Assembly (NCBI GenBank): GCA_016223025.1
Contig: JACRPU010000013.1
Coordinates: 1-43,858 of the forward strand
From: Nitrosomonadales bacterium
Lineage (GTDB): Bacteria > Pseudomonadota > Gammaproteobacteria > Burkholderiales > Gallionellaceae
DNA length: 43,858 nt
Direction: 5' to 3'
The notes below the pieces were generated by a model. That model searched no databases. It saw nothing but the letters and a program-made list of their open reading frames with translations, and was not told the DNA's origin. This document shows, one piece after another, positions 9,091 to 17,129 of this stretch (within the stretch, counting starts at the first letter, position 1; every line of letters starts with the position of its first letter). The translations under genes were made by a program, and so were the position numbers.

Positions 9091-9271
9091 TTTAACCCGG
9101 ATAGTTCATTAGAAAAACTACGTCATTCCGGCGAAGGCCGGAATCCAGTTGATTAACAAATTCCCACGTAAGTGGGACAACACCTTGGTTTTGTCCGCTT
9201 CGCGGAGTGTTTTTTATAGCTGGATTCCGGCCTTCGCCGGAATGACGGCTTAATGGATTATCCGGGTTTAA
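9091..9271. mobile_element. MITE-like element of two nested inverted repeats
   Basis: The outer arms, TTTAACCCGGATAGTTCATT at 9091-9110 and the near-complement ending at 9271, differ at a few bases. They enclose a perfect 28-bp inverted repeat (9121-9148 and 9220-9247) starting CGTCATTCCGGCGAAGGC. Between these lies a smaller hairpin, CCCAC-GTAA-GTGGG. No transposase is encoded. The inner repeat is of a type widespread in proteobacterial genomes. It sits between the diguanylate cyclase gene and the chemosensory operon and may insulate the two transcripts. Confidence 0.8.
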
Positions 9272-9326
9272 GGAATGGGATAAGGGGAAGCAATAAACGG
9301 GCCTGACAGGCGTGAGCCATGCCACG

Positions 9327-11429
9327 CTACGGCTGGAGATGCCCGCCATGTTCCTGCAACTCCTCCCGGTAGAGCTGCACGTTGTTGCGCCCGCTTTCCT
9401 TGGCGCGGTACATGGCAATGTCCGCATTCTTGACCAGCACCTTTTCCTCGCTGCCGTGTTCCGGATAGATGGCGATACCGATGCTTGAAGAAATATGCAG
9501 GGTTTTCCCGGCCACCTCGAATGGCTGGCAGAGGGCGAGGCGAATTTTCTCCGACACCACCAGCGCATCCTGTTCCGTTTCGAGGTGCGGCAGCAGCACG
9601 AGAAATTCGTCGCCGCCTATCCGCGCGGCGGTATCCGATTCTCGCATGCAATCCTGCAGGCGCTGCGCGACCTGCTGCAACAGCAGGTCGCCGATATCGT
9701 GGCCGAGGTCGTCGTTGACGGGTTTGAATTCATCGAGGTCAACAAACATCAGCGCCATGCGCACCTTGTCCCGTTTGGCCGTGGCGAGAGCCTGCTGCAG
9801 GCGGTCGCTGAACAGCGTCCGGTTGGGCAGGCCGGTGAGCAGGTCGTAATGCGCCAGGTGCTGCATGTGTTCTTCCGTGGTCTTGCGCTCGCTGATGTCC
9901 CGGCATGCGCACAGCACGCCGGTCGTTTCCCCGCTCTCGTTTTTGATGATTGCGCCATTGCACAGAAAAGGGATGGGCGCGCCATCGCGCCTCACATATC
10001 GCACCTCCGCGGAATAATGCCCTATTTCCAGAATCTGCTTTATCCCCTCCAGCGCCGTTTGCCGATCCTCTTCGCAGAGGAAATCGCCCAGATGCCTGTT
10101 CAATAATTGTTCGTGCGGGATGCCGAAAAACCTTTCAAAACTCGCATTCCACCGGACCAGTTCACCCTTCCGGTTGACCACGTAATGCAAGTCCGGAAAG
10201 GCGTTCATGATGCTTTCCAGCTCCTTGAGGGTCACGGCCAGCCGCTCGTTCAACTGGTTGATGCGCGCCCGGCTCTCGCTCATCTGCCGGGCGATTCTCA
10301 GGGCGAGATCCCGGTCGTGCATCCCCAGCCAGGTGAGCAGTGCCAGCAGCAGGCTCACGGCGATTCCGGCAAGAGCGATTTCCAGCGGCGTTTCCCGATC
10401 CAGCCGCATTTCGAGGAGGGGCAGGGAGAGCACCGCCATCGTCCAGGTGCGGCCGCCGACCTCGATGCGCAGGGCGGACTGGAGCCGTGCGCCCGGATTG
10501 GCGCCGGCGCGGCGGATCTTGTCTTCGTCAAACAGCAGCGTCCGCTCCGAAATTTCTTCGCCGTCGTAGATTTCGATATCAATCTCGCCGCTGTGTTCGG
10601 CGAGAATGCCCGCCATCAGGTCGTCCATGCGGAACGGGGCATAGGCCCAGCCGACAATGCTGGCGCGGCGCGCGGCAAGGGTGTCAACCGGCATGCCGTT
10701 CCGGAACACCGGCAGGTACATCAGGAAGCCGGCCTGCGTGTGCCTGTCGGTTTCCATCTCCATCAGCAGCCTGACCTTGCCGGAAATGGCGGCTTTGCCG
10801 GAGATGGCGGCGTCGCCGGAATCGCGCGCCTGCTCCATGGCGGCGCGGCGCAGGCCGTGGGCGGAGTCCCCTTCGCGGGGGTGCTCGCGGTCGGAGTACA
10901 TGTCGTAGCCGAAGGCGCGCCGGTTGCGCTCGTTAAACGGCTCGATGTAGAGAACGGAAGTATAGGTTTCGCGCTCCCCTTCGGGGTGGATGGCATAGGC
11001 GGGAAAGCCTTGCTCGCGGATGTCGGCGATGTGCCGGTCTTTCTGTTCCGGAGGCACGATCAGCGCAAAACCCATGCCCTGGATGCCCGGATAGTTTTCC
11101 TCCAGATGCTGCCGGGTGACAAAATTGCGGAATTCGTCGCGCTCCACCTTCCCGGAAGCTGCGAACAACCCCTGCACCCCGCGCAGCACCTGCGCATAGG
11201 TTGCCATGCGCAGCTCGACGTGATCCCTGGCCTCGCGTGTGCGGTATTCGAAATCGGACTGCTGCGCCTGCAAGGCATTCTGCTGGGCATTGCTCCACAA
11301 CTGATAGGTGGCGCCCAGAGCGGCGGCGGGCACCAGCCACGGCAGCAAGCGGAGCAAGGCCGACCTCGCCGGCGCGCGCGCGGGGAGCGGTGCGGCGGAG
11401 CTTGCGGGTGCGGGGCCGGTGGCAGTCAT
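9327..11429 (-). CDS. Membrane diguanylate cyclase: CHASE, PAS and GGDEF domains
   Basis: This 700-residue inner-membrane enzyme is predicted to make cyclic di-GMP from two GTP. Domain order is TM1 (about 26-44), periplasmic CHASE sensor (about 75-290), TM2 (about 350-368), coiled coil, PAS (about 400-515) and GGDEF (about 530-690). The active motif GGDEF is at 605-609. RESD at 596-599, five residues before it, is a product-inhibition I-site. No EAL domain is present. AAISGK is duplicated in tandem near residue 210. I chose the start at 11429, not the in-frame ATG at 11501. The CHASE paralogue at 18576 has the same 45-residue spacing from Met to the conserved QLW, and a well-placed ribosome site drives an overlapping leader ORF ending here. 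It may supply the cyclase activity missing from the adjacent Wsp-like operon. Confidence 0.93.
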   Translation of the reverse strand: MTATGPAPASSAAPLPARAPARSALLRLLPWLVPAAALGATYQLWSNAQQNALQAQQSDFEYRTREARDHVELRMATYAQVLRGVQGLFAASGKVERDEFRNFVTRQHLEENYPGIQGMGFALIVPPEQKDRHIADIREQGFPAYAIHPEGERETYTSVLYIEPFNERNRRAFGYDMYSDREHPREGDSAHGLRRAAMEQARDSGDAAISGKAAISGKVRLLMEMETDRHTQAGFLMYLPVFRNGMPVDTLAARRASIVGWAYAPFRMDDLMAGILAEHSGEIDIEIYDGEEISERTLLFDEDKIRRAGANPGARLQSALRIEVGGRTWTMAVLSLPLLEMRLDRETPLEIALAGIAVSLLLALLTWLGMHDRDLALRIARQMSESRARINQLNERLAVTLKELESIMNAFPDLHYVVNRKGELVRWNASFERFFGIPHEQLLNRHLGDFLCEEDRQTALEGIKQILEIGHYSAEVRYVRRDGAPIPFLCNGAIIKNESGETTGVLCACRDISERKTTEEHMQHLAHYDLLTGLPNRTLFSDRLQQALATAKRDKVRMALMFVDLDEFKPVNDDLGHDIGDLLLQQVAQRLQDCMRESDTAARIGGDEFLVLLPHLETEQDALVVSEKIRLALCQPFEVAGKTLHISSSIGIAIYPEHGSEEKVLVKNADIAMYRAKESGRNNVQLYREELQEHGGHLQP

Positions 11430-11485
11430 GGCGCTGGCGCGATTACGGTCAGATTCCGGATCAGCGGGTGGGGCGAGGAAGCCAT
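11426..11485 (-). CDS. Possible 19-residue leader peptide overlapping the diguanylate cyclase start
   Basis: A short ORF encoding MASSPHPLIRNLTVIAPAP is preceded by GGGGGAG at ideal spacing. Its stop overlaps the cyclase start as ATGA. Such an arrangement would couple cyclase translation to the leader. The peptide is unrecognised and has no run of a single regulatory amino acid. Alternatively, translation begins at the in-frame ATG at 11501 and this is chance. Confidence 0.4.
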   Translation of the reverse strand: MASSPHPLIRNLTVIAPAP

Positions 11486-11610
11486 TTTGTTTCTCCCCCA
11501 TTCAGGGTTGAAAACACTCCGGTAAGCAGTCTGCCCCGCGTGCGGAATAAATTCAATAGCCAGCCGCAGATTATTATTACCCTTGCAGGGCGCGAGGTTT
11601 CAGCGCTTCC

Positions 11611-12882
11611 CTACACCCGTTCCAGCACCGCCGCAAAGAAGGCGTCGGTGCCGTGCGGTTGCGGCAGCAGTTGCAGGCATTCTCCGGTATCCAGCGGGAT
11701 CAGTTGCTGCGCGAGGATTTCTCCGGCGGGGCGCAGGGCATAGCCCGCGTGGCCGGACAGAAAATTGTCCACGATGGCGCGGTTTTCTTCATGCAGCAAA
11801 CTGCATGTGGCATACACCAGCCGCCCGCCGGGTTTGAGCAGCTTGCTAGCCGCAGCCAGTATGGCGGCCTGCTTCTGCACGAGTTCCGCCACGCTTTGCG
11901 GCGACTGGCGGAATTTTATGTCCGGGTTGCGGCGCAGCGTGCCCAGCCCGCTGCACGGCGCGTCCACCAGCACGCGGTCTATCTTGCCGGCCAGGCGCTT
12001 CACCTTGCTGTCGTTTTCGTGCGCGATGAGTTGCGGGTGCAGGTTGCTCAAGCCGGAGCGCTTCAGGCGCGGTTTAAGGTTGGCCAGCCGCTTTTCGGAT
12101 ACGTCGAAGGCATACAGCCGCCCCTGCGAGCGCATCATGGCGCCCAGCATCAGCGCTTTGCCGCCGGAGCCGGCGCAGAAGTCCACCACCATGTCGTTGC
12201 GTTTGGGCGCAAGCAAAAAACCGAGCAACTGGCTGCCTTCGTCCTGCACTTCAAATTTTCCGGTGAGAAACAGCGGGTGCCGGGTGAGCGAAGGCTTGCC
12301 TTTAATGCGGATGCCGATGGGCGACCAGGGCGTGGCTTGCGCGTCCATGCCTTCCGCCCGCAAGGCTTGCAGCACCTCATCGCGTCCGGCGAGCAGGGTA
12401 TTGACGCGCAAGTCCAGCGCGGCGGGCTGCTGCATGGAGCGGCCCAGCGCGAGGATGGTTTCATCCGCCATTTCGCGGCGCAGCTTTTCAATCAGCCATT
12501 CCGGCAACTCGGCCTGCACCGATAAAGGCAGTTTGTCGAGGGCTATGCCTTTTATCTGGCCCAGCCATTTCTCCTCGTCGCGTTTCAGCAGCGGGGTGAT
12601 CTCGCGCAGGTTGTAGCCGCCGAAGCGTATCCAGTAAGCCAGCGCCATGCGGCGCGGCGTGGCCTGGCTGGCAGTTGCAGATTTATTGGCGCACGCATGT
12701 TCCAGAAACAGGCGGTGGCGCAGCACACCGAACACGGTTTCCGCCACCAGCGCACGCTCGTTGGAGCCGATGCGCTCGCGCTGGAAAAACTGGCGCAGCA
12801 AAGCGTCGGCGGGATGCTCCAGCGGCAGGATGTTGCGCAGAGCCTGGGTGACGAGGTCCAAGCGGTATTCGGTGAGCAGCAT
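11611..12882 (-). CDS. rsmB: RsmB/NOP-family rRNA cytosine-C5 methyltransferase
   Basis: This 423-residue S-adenosylmethionine-dependent RNA methyltransferase of the NOL1/NOP2/Sun family probably modifies a cytosine in 16S rRNA. The N-terminal half is helical. The catalytic domain shows VVDFCAGSGGKALML (cofactor loop), VLVDAPCSGLGTLRRNPDIK (motif IV with one catalytic Cys) and VYATCSLLHEENR (motif VI with the nucleophilic Cys). An ATG at 13002 is in frame, but homology begins at MLLTEYRLDLV, so 12882 is preferred. It follows the DUF3108 gene by 106 bp in the purM-purN run. Some betaproteobacteria carry another Sun-like gene near fmt, so the exact target base is not certain. Confidence 0.85.
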   Translation of the reverse strand: MLLTEYRLDLVTQALRNILPLEHPADALLRQFFQRERIGSNERALVAETVFGVLRHRLFLEHACANKSATASQATPRRMALAYWIRFGGYNLREITPLLKRDEEKWLGQIKGIALDKLPLSVQAELPEWLIEKLRREMADETILALGRSMQQPAALDLRVNTLLAGRDEVLQALRAEGMDAQATPWSPIGIRIKGKPSLTRHPLFLTGKFEVQDEGSQLLGFLLAPKRNDMVVDFCAGSGGKALMLGAMMRSQGRLYAFDVSEKRLANLKPRLKRSGLSNLHPQLIAHENDSKVKRLAGKIDRVLVDAPCSGLGTLRRNPDIKFRQSPQSVAELVQKQAAILAAASKLLKPGGRLVYATCSLLHEENRAIVDNFLSGHAGYALRPAGEILAQQLIPLDTGECLQLLPQPHGTDAFFAAVLERV

Positions 12883-12988
12883 GGTTATTCCAAATTGAAA
12901 GTGCTGGTTTGAAGAAATCATTCCTGCTTTATCCTGAGCTTGAAGAGCCGGAGCCGGAAATGGAAAACCTACGCACCGGGGTCTGGAT

Positions 12989-13699
12989 TCATTCGGCAGC
13001 AAAACTGGTCAGTACCTGAACAAGCTGGTCGCCGTCCGGATCGGTGATGACCATCTTGCAGGGAACATTGCCGCGTTCCTCCGCCAGCCAGATTTCCGTC
13101 CGGCTTTCGCCGGGTTTCGGCGGGCTGGCGAGGTATATCGCCTTGAATGTGCCGAGCGGGATCGTCACGCTCTGATCGCGGGTGACGAGGTAGTTGTAAA
13201 TGTCCACCTTGCTGCCGTTGGTCATGTGGAAGTCGAGCGCGGCGGCCTTGTGCAGCGGCGCGAACAGGAACTGGTACATCGCGCTCAGCCGGTCCTGCGT
13301 TCCCCCGGGCAACGGCTGGGTGCGTTCGCCCGCACGGTCGGTCAGAGTGATGCGGTTCGCGGCCCAGTCAAAATCGGCGCGGGTGTTCCGGTCGCTGTCG
13401 AGCTTGCGCTCCTGAACATAGGCGAGCGGGCGCAAGCCTCTGGCCGTCAGGGCGCCCTCGCTGGTGACGCGGATGGTTTCCGGTTTGAACGCGGCGAGCA
13501 GGCCGACCGCCTTGCTCACGCTTTCGATGTGGTAACGGTCTTGCGTGCGCGTATAGGTTTCCGTGATGGTGACGCCCTTGATGCCGCCCTTGAGCACGTC
13601 GTAGCTGGCGTGGATGCGTGCGGGAGATTCCACCGCTTCCGCAAAATGCGCCGCGCCGCACAGCAGCAGGCAGGCAAACATGCGCGCGATATGGCCCAT
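12989..13699 (-). CDS. DUF3108 protein, predicted exported
   Basis: This 236-residue protein has an N-terminal signal peptide (hydrophobic MFACLLLCGAAHFAEA, cleavage near residue 22). It matches DUF3108 in its general pattern: ASYDVLKGGIKGVTITETY, then YVQERKLDSDRNTRADFDW and a C-terminal TEIWLAEERGNVPCKMVI. It is probably periplasmic. The family has no established function. It starts three bases after the purN stop, so it is likely co-transcribed with purM-purN; this linkage recurs in betaproteobacteria as far as I recall. Confidence 0.82.
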   Translation of the reverse strand: MGHIARMFACLLLCGAAHFAEAVESPARIHASYDVLKGGIKGVTITETYTRTQDRYHIESVSKAVGLLAAFKPETIRVTSEGALTARGLRPLAYVQERKLDSDRNTRADFDWAANRITLTDRAGERTQPLPGGTQDRLSAMYQFLFAPLHKAAALDFHMTNGSKVDIYNYLVTRDQSVTIPLGTFKAIYLASPPKPGESRTEIWLAEERGNVPCKMVITDPDGDQLVQVLTSFAAE

Positions 13700-13702
13700 C
13701 GC

Positions 13703-14374
13703 CTATTCCAGCCCCGGCGCAACCAGCGCAAAACCGGCCTGCTCCACATGCTTCCACCGCACCCTGCCGGTTTCGTCCAGGCTCAGAATATCGTCGTATA
13801 GCCAGCGCACGGCCTGCGGATAAATGCGGTGTTCCTCGTGCAGCACTCTTGCCGCCAGGGTCGCCGGAGTATCGTTCTGGAGCACCGGCACGGCGGCCTG
13901 GATGATGATGGGGCCGTGATCCAGGTCGCCGGTGACAAAATGCACGGTGCAGCCGTGGATTTTCACGCCGTCCCGGAGCGCGCGCGCATGGGTGTCGAGG
14001 CCGCCGTAGGCGGGCAGCAGCGAGGGGTGGATATTGATGAGCCTGCCCTGAAACTGCTCCACGAAGCGCGGCGTGAGGATGCGCATGAAGCCGGCGAGCG
14101 CGACGATGTCGGGGCGGTGGGCGTCAACGGCTGCGGCAAGCGCGGCATCGAACGATGCGCGGTCGGGAAAGTCGCGGTGCGGCACCACTTGCGTGGCGAT
14201 GCCGTGCCGTTCCGCGACGGCCAGCCCCGGCGCATCGGCGCGGTTGCTGATGACCGCCGCCACGCGGCAGGGAAGGCCGGATTCCAGCAGCGCCCGCATG
14301 TTGCTGCCGCGCCCGGAAATCAGGATGACGAGGGTTTTCCCCGCGCCCTTATGTGATCCGGGTCTGTGCCTCAT
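13703..14374 (-). CDS. purN: Phosphoribosylglycinamide formyltransferase
   Basis: PurN transfers the formyl group of 10-formyltetrahydrofolate to GAR in the third step of purine synthesis. The 223-residue product shows [16 protein letters not shown] (phosphate loop), [12 protein letters not shown] with the catalytic Asn and His, and [15 protein letters not shown] with the catalytic Asp. An earlier ATG (14458) would add a low-complexity tail, so the start at 14374 is chosen. It overlaps the end of purM by 26 bases, which suggests translational coupling. Confidence 0.95.
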   Translation of the reverse strand: MRHRPGSHKGAGKTLVILISGRGSNMRALLESGLPCRVAAVISNRADAPGLAVAERHGIATQVVPHRDFPDRASFDAALAAAVDAHRPDIVALAGFMRILTPRFVEQFQGRLINIHPSLLPAYGGLDTHARALRDGVKIHGCTVHFVTGDLDHGPIIIQAAVPVLQNDTPATLAARVLHEEHRIYPQAVRWLYDDILSLDETGRVRWKHVEQAGFALVAPGLE

Positions 14375-15392
14375 CGCCCTGGCGCGCCCGTATGGCGCCG
14401 ATGTTCCACGCGGTTTCTCCGGAGGCTTCAAGCTGGCCGATCGCGGCGGCGGCGTCATTGCTGTCCACGATGACCGCCATGCCGATGCCGCAGTTGAAGG
14501 TGCGGTACATTTCCTGTTGCGCCACGTTGCCTTGCGCCTGCAACCAATTGAACAGTTCCGGTGTGCGCCATGATTTTCCGTCCAGCGCCGCGGCGACGTT
14601 TCCCGGCAGCACGCGCGGAATGTTTTCCAGCAGGCCGCCGCCGGTGATGTGCGCCATCCCTTTGACTTTGATATTCTGCATCAGCGCCAGCAGCGGCTTC
14701 ACGTAAATGCGCGTGGGCGCCATGATGCAGTCGGCCAGCGAGCGCCCGCCGCAGAACGGGGCGTCAAGGTCGGGAGCGGAGCGCGCGAGTATCTTGCGCA
14801 CCAGCGAGTAGCCGTTGGAATGCGCGCCGCTGGAGGCCAGGCCCAGCACCGCGTCGCCGGGCCTGATGTCGGCGCCGGTGATTATATTGGCTTTCTCCAC
14901 CACGCCCACCGCGAAACCGGCGAGGTCATATTCGCCCGCAGGATACATGCCGGGCATCTCGGCGGTTTCGCCGCCGATCAACGCGCAACCGGCCTGCTCG
15001 CACCCGGCGGCGATGCCCCTGATGACTTCGGTGGCTTCGTCCACGTCCAGCTTGCCGCAGGCGAAATAATCGAGGAAAAACAGCGGCTCCGCGCCCTGCA
15101 CCAGAATATCGTTCACGCTCATGGCCACCAGGTCTATCCCGACGGTATCGTGGCGGTTGAGTTCGAACGCCAGTTTCAGCTTGGTGCCCACGCCGTCGGT
15201 GCCGGAAACCAGCACCGGCTCGCGGTATTTTTTGGAGATTTCCACCAGCGCGCCGAAGCCGCCGATGCCGCCCAGCACTTCGGGGCGCAGGGTGCGTTTC
15301 GCGTAAGGCTTGATGTTTTCCACCAGGCGGTCGCCGGCGTCAATGTCCACGCCGGCATCGCGGTAGGAAAGGCTGTTGCTGGGCGGGTTCAA
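14349..15392 (-). CDS. purM: Phosphoribosylformylglycinamidine cyclo-ligase
   Basis: PurM closes the imidazole ring of AIR using ATP. The 347-residue product matches the usual length (345 in E. coli) if it starts at TTG 15392, giving [20 protein letters not shown]; the corresponding E. coli protein begins [19 protein letters not shown]. Family motifs include [48 protein letters not shown] and [22 protein letters not shown] site lies upstream of the TTG. Starting at the ATG at 15554 would add 54 residues of non-homologous sequence running into hda. purM and hda diverge from a 91-bp spacer. Confidence 0.95.
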   Translation of the reverse strand: MNPPSNSLSYRDAGVDIDAGDRLVENIKPYAKRTLRPEVLGGIGGFGALVEISKKYREPVLVSGTDGVGTKLKLAFELNRHDTVGIDLVAMSVNDILVQGAEPLFFLDYFACGKLDVDEATEVIRGIAAGCEQAGCALIGGETAEMPGMYPAGEYDLAGFAVGVVEKANIITGADIRPGDAVLGLASSGAHSNGYSLVRKILARSAPDLDAPFCGGRSLADCIMAPTRIYVKPLLALMQNIKVKGMAHITGGGLLENIPRVLPGNVAAALDGKSWRTPELFNWLQAQGNVAQQEMYRTFNCGIGMAVIVDSNDAAAAIGQLEASGETAWNIGAIRARQGDEAQTRIT

Positions 15393-15483
15393 GTTGAGTT
15401 CTCGCTTTCTTCGGGATAAAGTGCGTTCCGTTTTGATTTTACCCCAAATACCCCCGCACCGCTTCGCGGCGCCGCGATGAGCC

Positions 15484-16152
15484 ATGACACAGTTGCTGCT
15501 GAACATTGCGCCCGAATGGGCGCCCACGCTGGACAATTTCGTCGCCGGGCGCAACGCCGAGCTGCTCTCCGCCTTGCGCCATGCTCTGGCGGGAACGGCG
15601 GGCGAGCGATGTTTCTATCTGTGGGGCGAAGCGGGCAGCGGCAAAAGCCACCTGCTGCAGGCGGCGGTCGGGCAGGCGCGCGCGCGCGGGCGGCAGGCGA
15701 TCTGCCTGTGCGGGGCGCTGCCGGAGGCCGTGCTCCTGGAAATGATTGCCGTTGACGACGTTGAAACTCTGGATGAGGCGGGGCAGGCCGCGCTGTTCGA
15801 TCTCTACAACCGGGTGCGGGAAAGCGGCGGCATGTTGCTGGTGAGCGGCGCGGTTGCGCCCGCCCATTTGAAGCTGCGCGACGATGTGCGCACGCGCCTG
15901 GGCTGGGGGCTGGTGTACCAGGTGCATGGCCTGAACGATGGGGAAAAAGCGCGGGCGCTGGAGAGCCATGCGCGCGCGCGCGGTCTCGCGCTGCCGCACG
16001 AGGTGGCGCAGTACCTGTTGCGCCACGGGCGGCGCGATTTGCCCGCGCTGCTCGCAATCCTTGATGCGCTGGATGCGCGCTGCCTGCGCCTGAAGCGCGC
16101 GCCCTCGGTGCCGTTATTGAAAGAAGTGATGCAGCCGCCGGAGCCGGTATGA
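15484..16152 (+). CDS. hda: DnaA regulatory inactivator Hda
   Basis: This 222-residue AAA+ protein is related to DnaA domain III. With the DNA-loaded beta clamp it stimulates ATP hydrolysis by DnaA and so prevents re-initiation. Walker A is [17 protein letters not shown], Walker B is [10 protein letters not shown], and the N-terminal [10 protein letters not shown] contains the QLxLxI-type clamp-binding motif. [15 protein letters not shown] matches the family C-terminus. There is no DNA-binding domain IV, which separates it from DnaA. It diverges from purM and overlaps the next gene by four bases (ATGA). Confidence 0.92.
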   Translation: MTQLLLNIAPEWAPTLDNFVAGRNAELLSALRHALAGTAGERCFYLWGEAGSGKSHLLQAAVGQARARGRQAICLCGALPEAVLLEMIAVDDVETLDEAGQAALFDLYNRVRESGGMLLVSGAVAPAHLKLRDDVRTRLGWGLVYQVHGLNDGEKARALESHARARGLALPHEVAQYLLRHGRRDLPALLAILDALDARCLRLKRAPSVPLLKEVMQPPEPV

Positions 16153-16811
16153 ATTTAGCTTTGTTTGATCTGGACAACACCCTGCTGAATGGTGACAGCG
16201 ATTTCGAGTGGGCGCAGTTTCTCATCGAACGGGGCGTGCTGGACCGCGAGTTGTTCGAGGCGAAGAACGAGGCTTTTTACGAGCAATACAAGGCAGGGAC
16301 GCTGGACATTCACGAATTCCTGGATTTCCAGTTGAAGCCCTTGTCGCGCCACCCGCGCCGCGTGCTGGACGGCTGGCACGAGGAATTCATGCGCCGCAAG
16401 GTACACCCCATGATGGGCCGGGCGGCGCGCGATCTGGTGGCGCGGCACCGCGCGGCGGGAGACATCTGCGCCATCATCACCGCCACCAACAGCTTTGTGA
16501 CCGCGCCGATTGCCGGCGAGTTTGGCGTGGAGCACCTGATCGCCACCGAGCCGGAACAGCGGGGCGGCGAATTTACCGGGCGCGTGGCGGGCGTGCCGTG
16601 CTTCCGCGAGGGCAAGGTCGCCCGGCTGGAAAGCTGGATGGCGCAACGCGGGTGGGATTGGGACAGCTTTGCCGGGAGCTGGTTCTACAGCGATTCGCTG
16701 AACGATTTGCCGCTGCTGCGCAAAGTGAAACATCCGGTGGCGGTTGACCCCGATGCCACGCTGCGCGCCCACGCCGCCCGACACGGCTGGCGCATCATCA
16801 CCTTGCGCTAA
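16149..16811 (+). CDS. HAD-IB family phosphatase
   Basis: This 220-residue SerB/CicA-like haloacid dehalogenase hydrolase shows motif I LALFDLDNTLL (nucleophile and general-acid Asp), motif II ITATNSF, and the metal-binding motif IV FYSDSLNDLPLL. The substrate is not predictable. Start and hda stop overlap as ATGA, so the pair is coupled. Its TAA stop lies inside CGCTAACTTTCATG, the first unit of a repeat tract, so the last codons may have been shaped by the repeat. Confidence 0.9.
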   Translation: MNLALFDLDNTLLNGDSDFEWAQFLIERGVLDRELFEAKNEAFYEQYKAGTLDIHEFLDFQLKPLSRHPRRVLDGWHEEFMRRKVHPMMGRAARDLVARHRAAGDICAIITATNSFVTAPIAGEFGVEHLIATEPEQRGGEFTGRVAGVPCFREGKVARLESWMAQRGWDWDSFAGSWFYSDSLNDLPLLRKVKHPVAVDPDATLRAHAARHGWRIITLR

Positions 16812-17005
16812 CTTTCATGACGAAAGACGACACCCCTGATGATGAAATGTTTCACGATTGTGTTCCACGGTTATCAACAGGATAGATATCTGATGTGTAA
16901 CGAATAAGCGTCATTTTGCGAAAGTTATTTCACGCTAACTTTCATGCATAACAGATTGATTCCATGCAACATACGGCTGTTTTCGTAAATGTATTTCACG
17001 CTAAC
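16807..17005. repeat. Modular tandem repeat tract before gltX
   Basis: Two units each begin CTAACTTTCATG (16807 and 16935) and end TATTTCACG, and a third CTAAC follows at 17001. ATTTCACGCTAAC occurs at 16927-16939 and at 16993-17005. The first unit contains CACCCCTGATGATGAAAT (16831-16848) and TTATCAACAG. Both are closely matched, in the same order, in the minus-strand sequence at 41781-41827. The tract fills most of the 318-bp spacer between the HAD gene and gltX; no gene is seen there. Confidence 0.75.
16949..17004 (+). repeat. 56-bp exact dispersed repeat, copy 1
   Basis: This segment, starting TAACAGATTGATTCCATGCA and ending TTTCACGCTAA, is identical over 56 bases to the reverse complement of 41722-41777. 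In both places it is preceded by CTAACTTTCATGCA: directly here, and with about 59 extra bases between at the other copy. Its function is unknown. Confidence 0.9.
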
Positions 17006-17010
17006 AGTAT

Positions 17011-17055
17011 CTACGAGAAGACGGCTTCCCGTTTTTGGCTCTGGCTCACCCGGCC
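17011..17055 (+). repeat. Family B dispersed repeat, copy 1
   Basis: It begins CTACGAGAAGACGGCTTCCC and ends CTGGCTCACCCGGCC. It aligns along its whole length with copies at 26703-26751 and 40928-40974. It lies just upstream of a TATAAT at 17067-17072, the best candidate -10 for gltX, although no good -35 sits at 16-18 bp. Confidence 0.75.
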
Positions 17056-17129
17056 AGGAAGTGCCCTATAATGGCCGCGTCTCCGACAAGTTCGGGAACG
17101 CTTTGTTCAACCTGTCCGGCTTTTTCACT

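Noticed and set aside
9091-9271. CRISPR array or phage attachment site
   Set aside because: The repeats are inverted, not direct with regular spacers, and no cas, integrase or tRNA gene is nearby.
16807-17005. Integron attC sites or a gene cassette array
   Set aside because: The units share CTAAC-like ends but lack the paired RYYYAAC/GTTRRRY core sites and the imperfect dyad symmetry of attC, and no integrase is seen.
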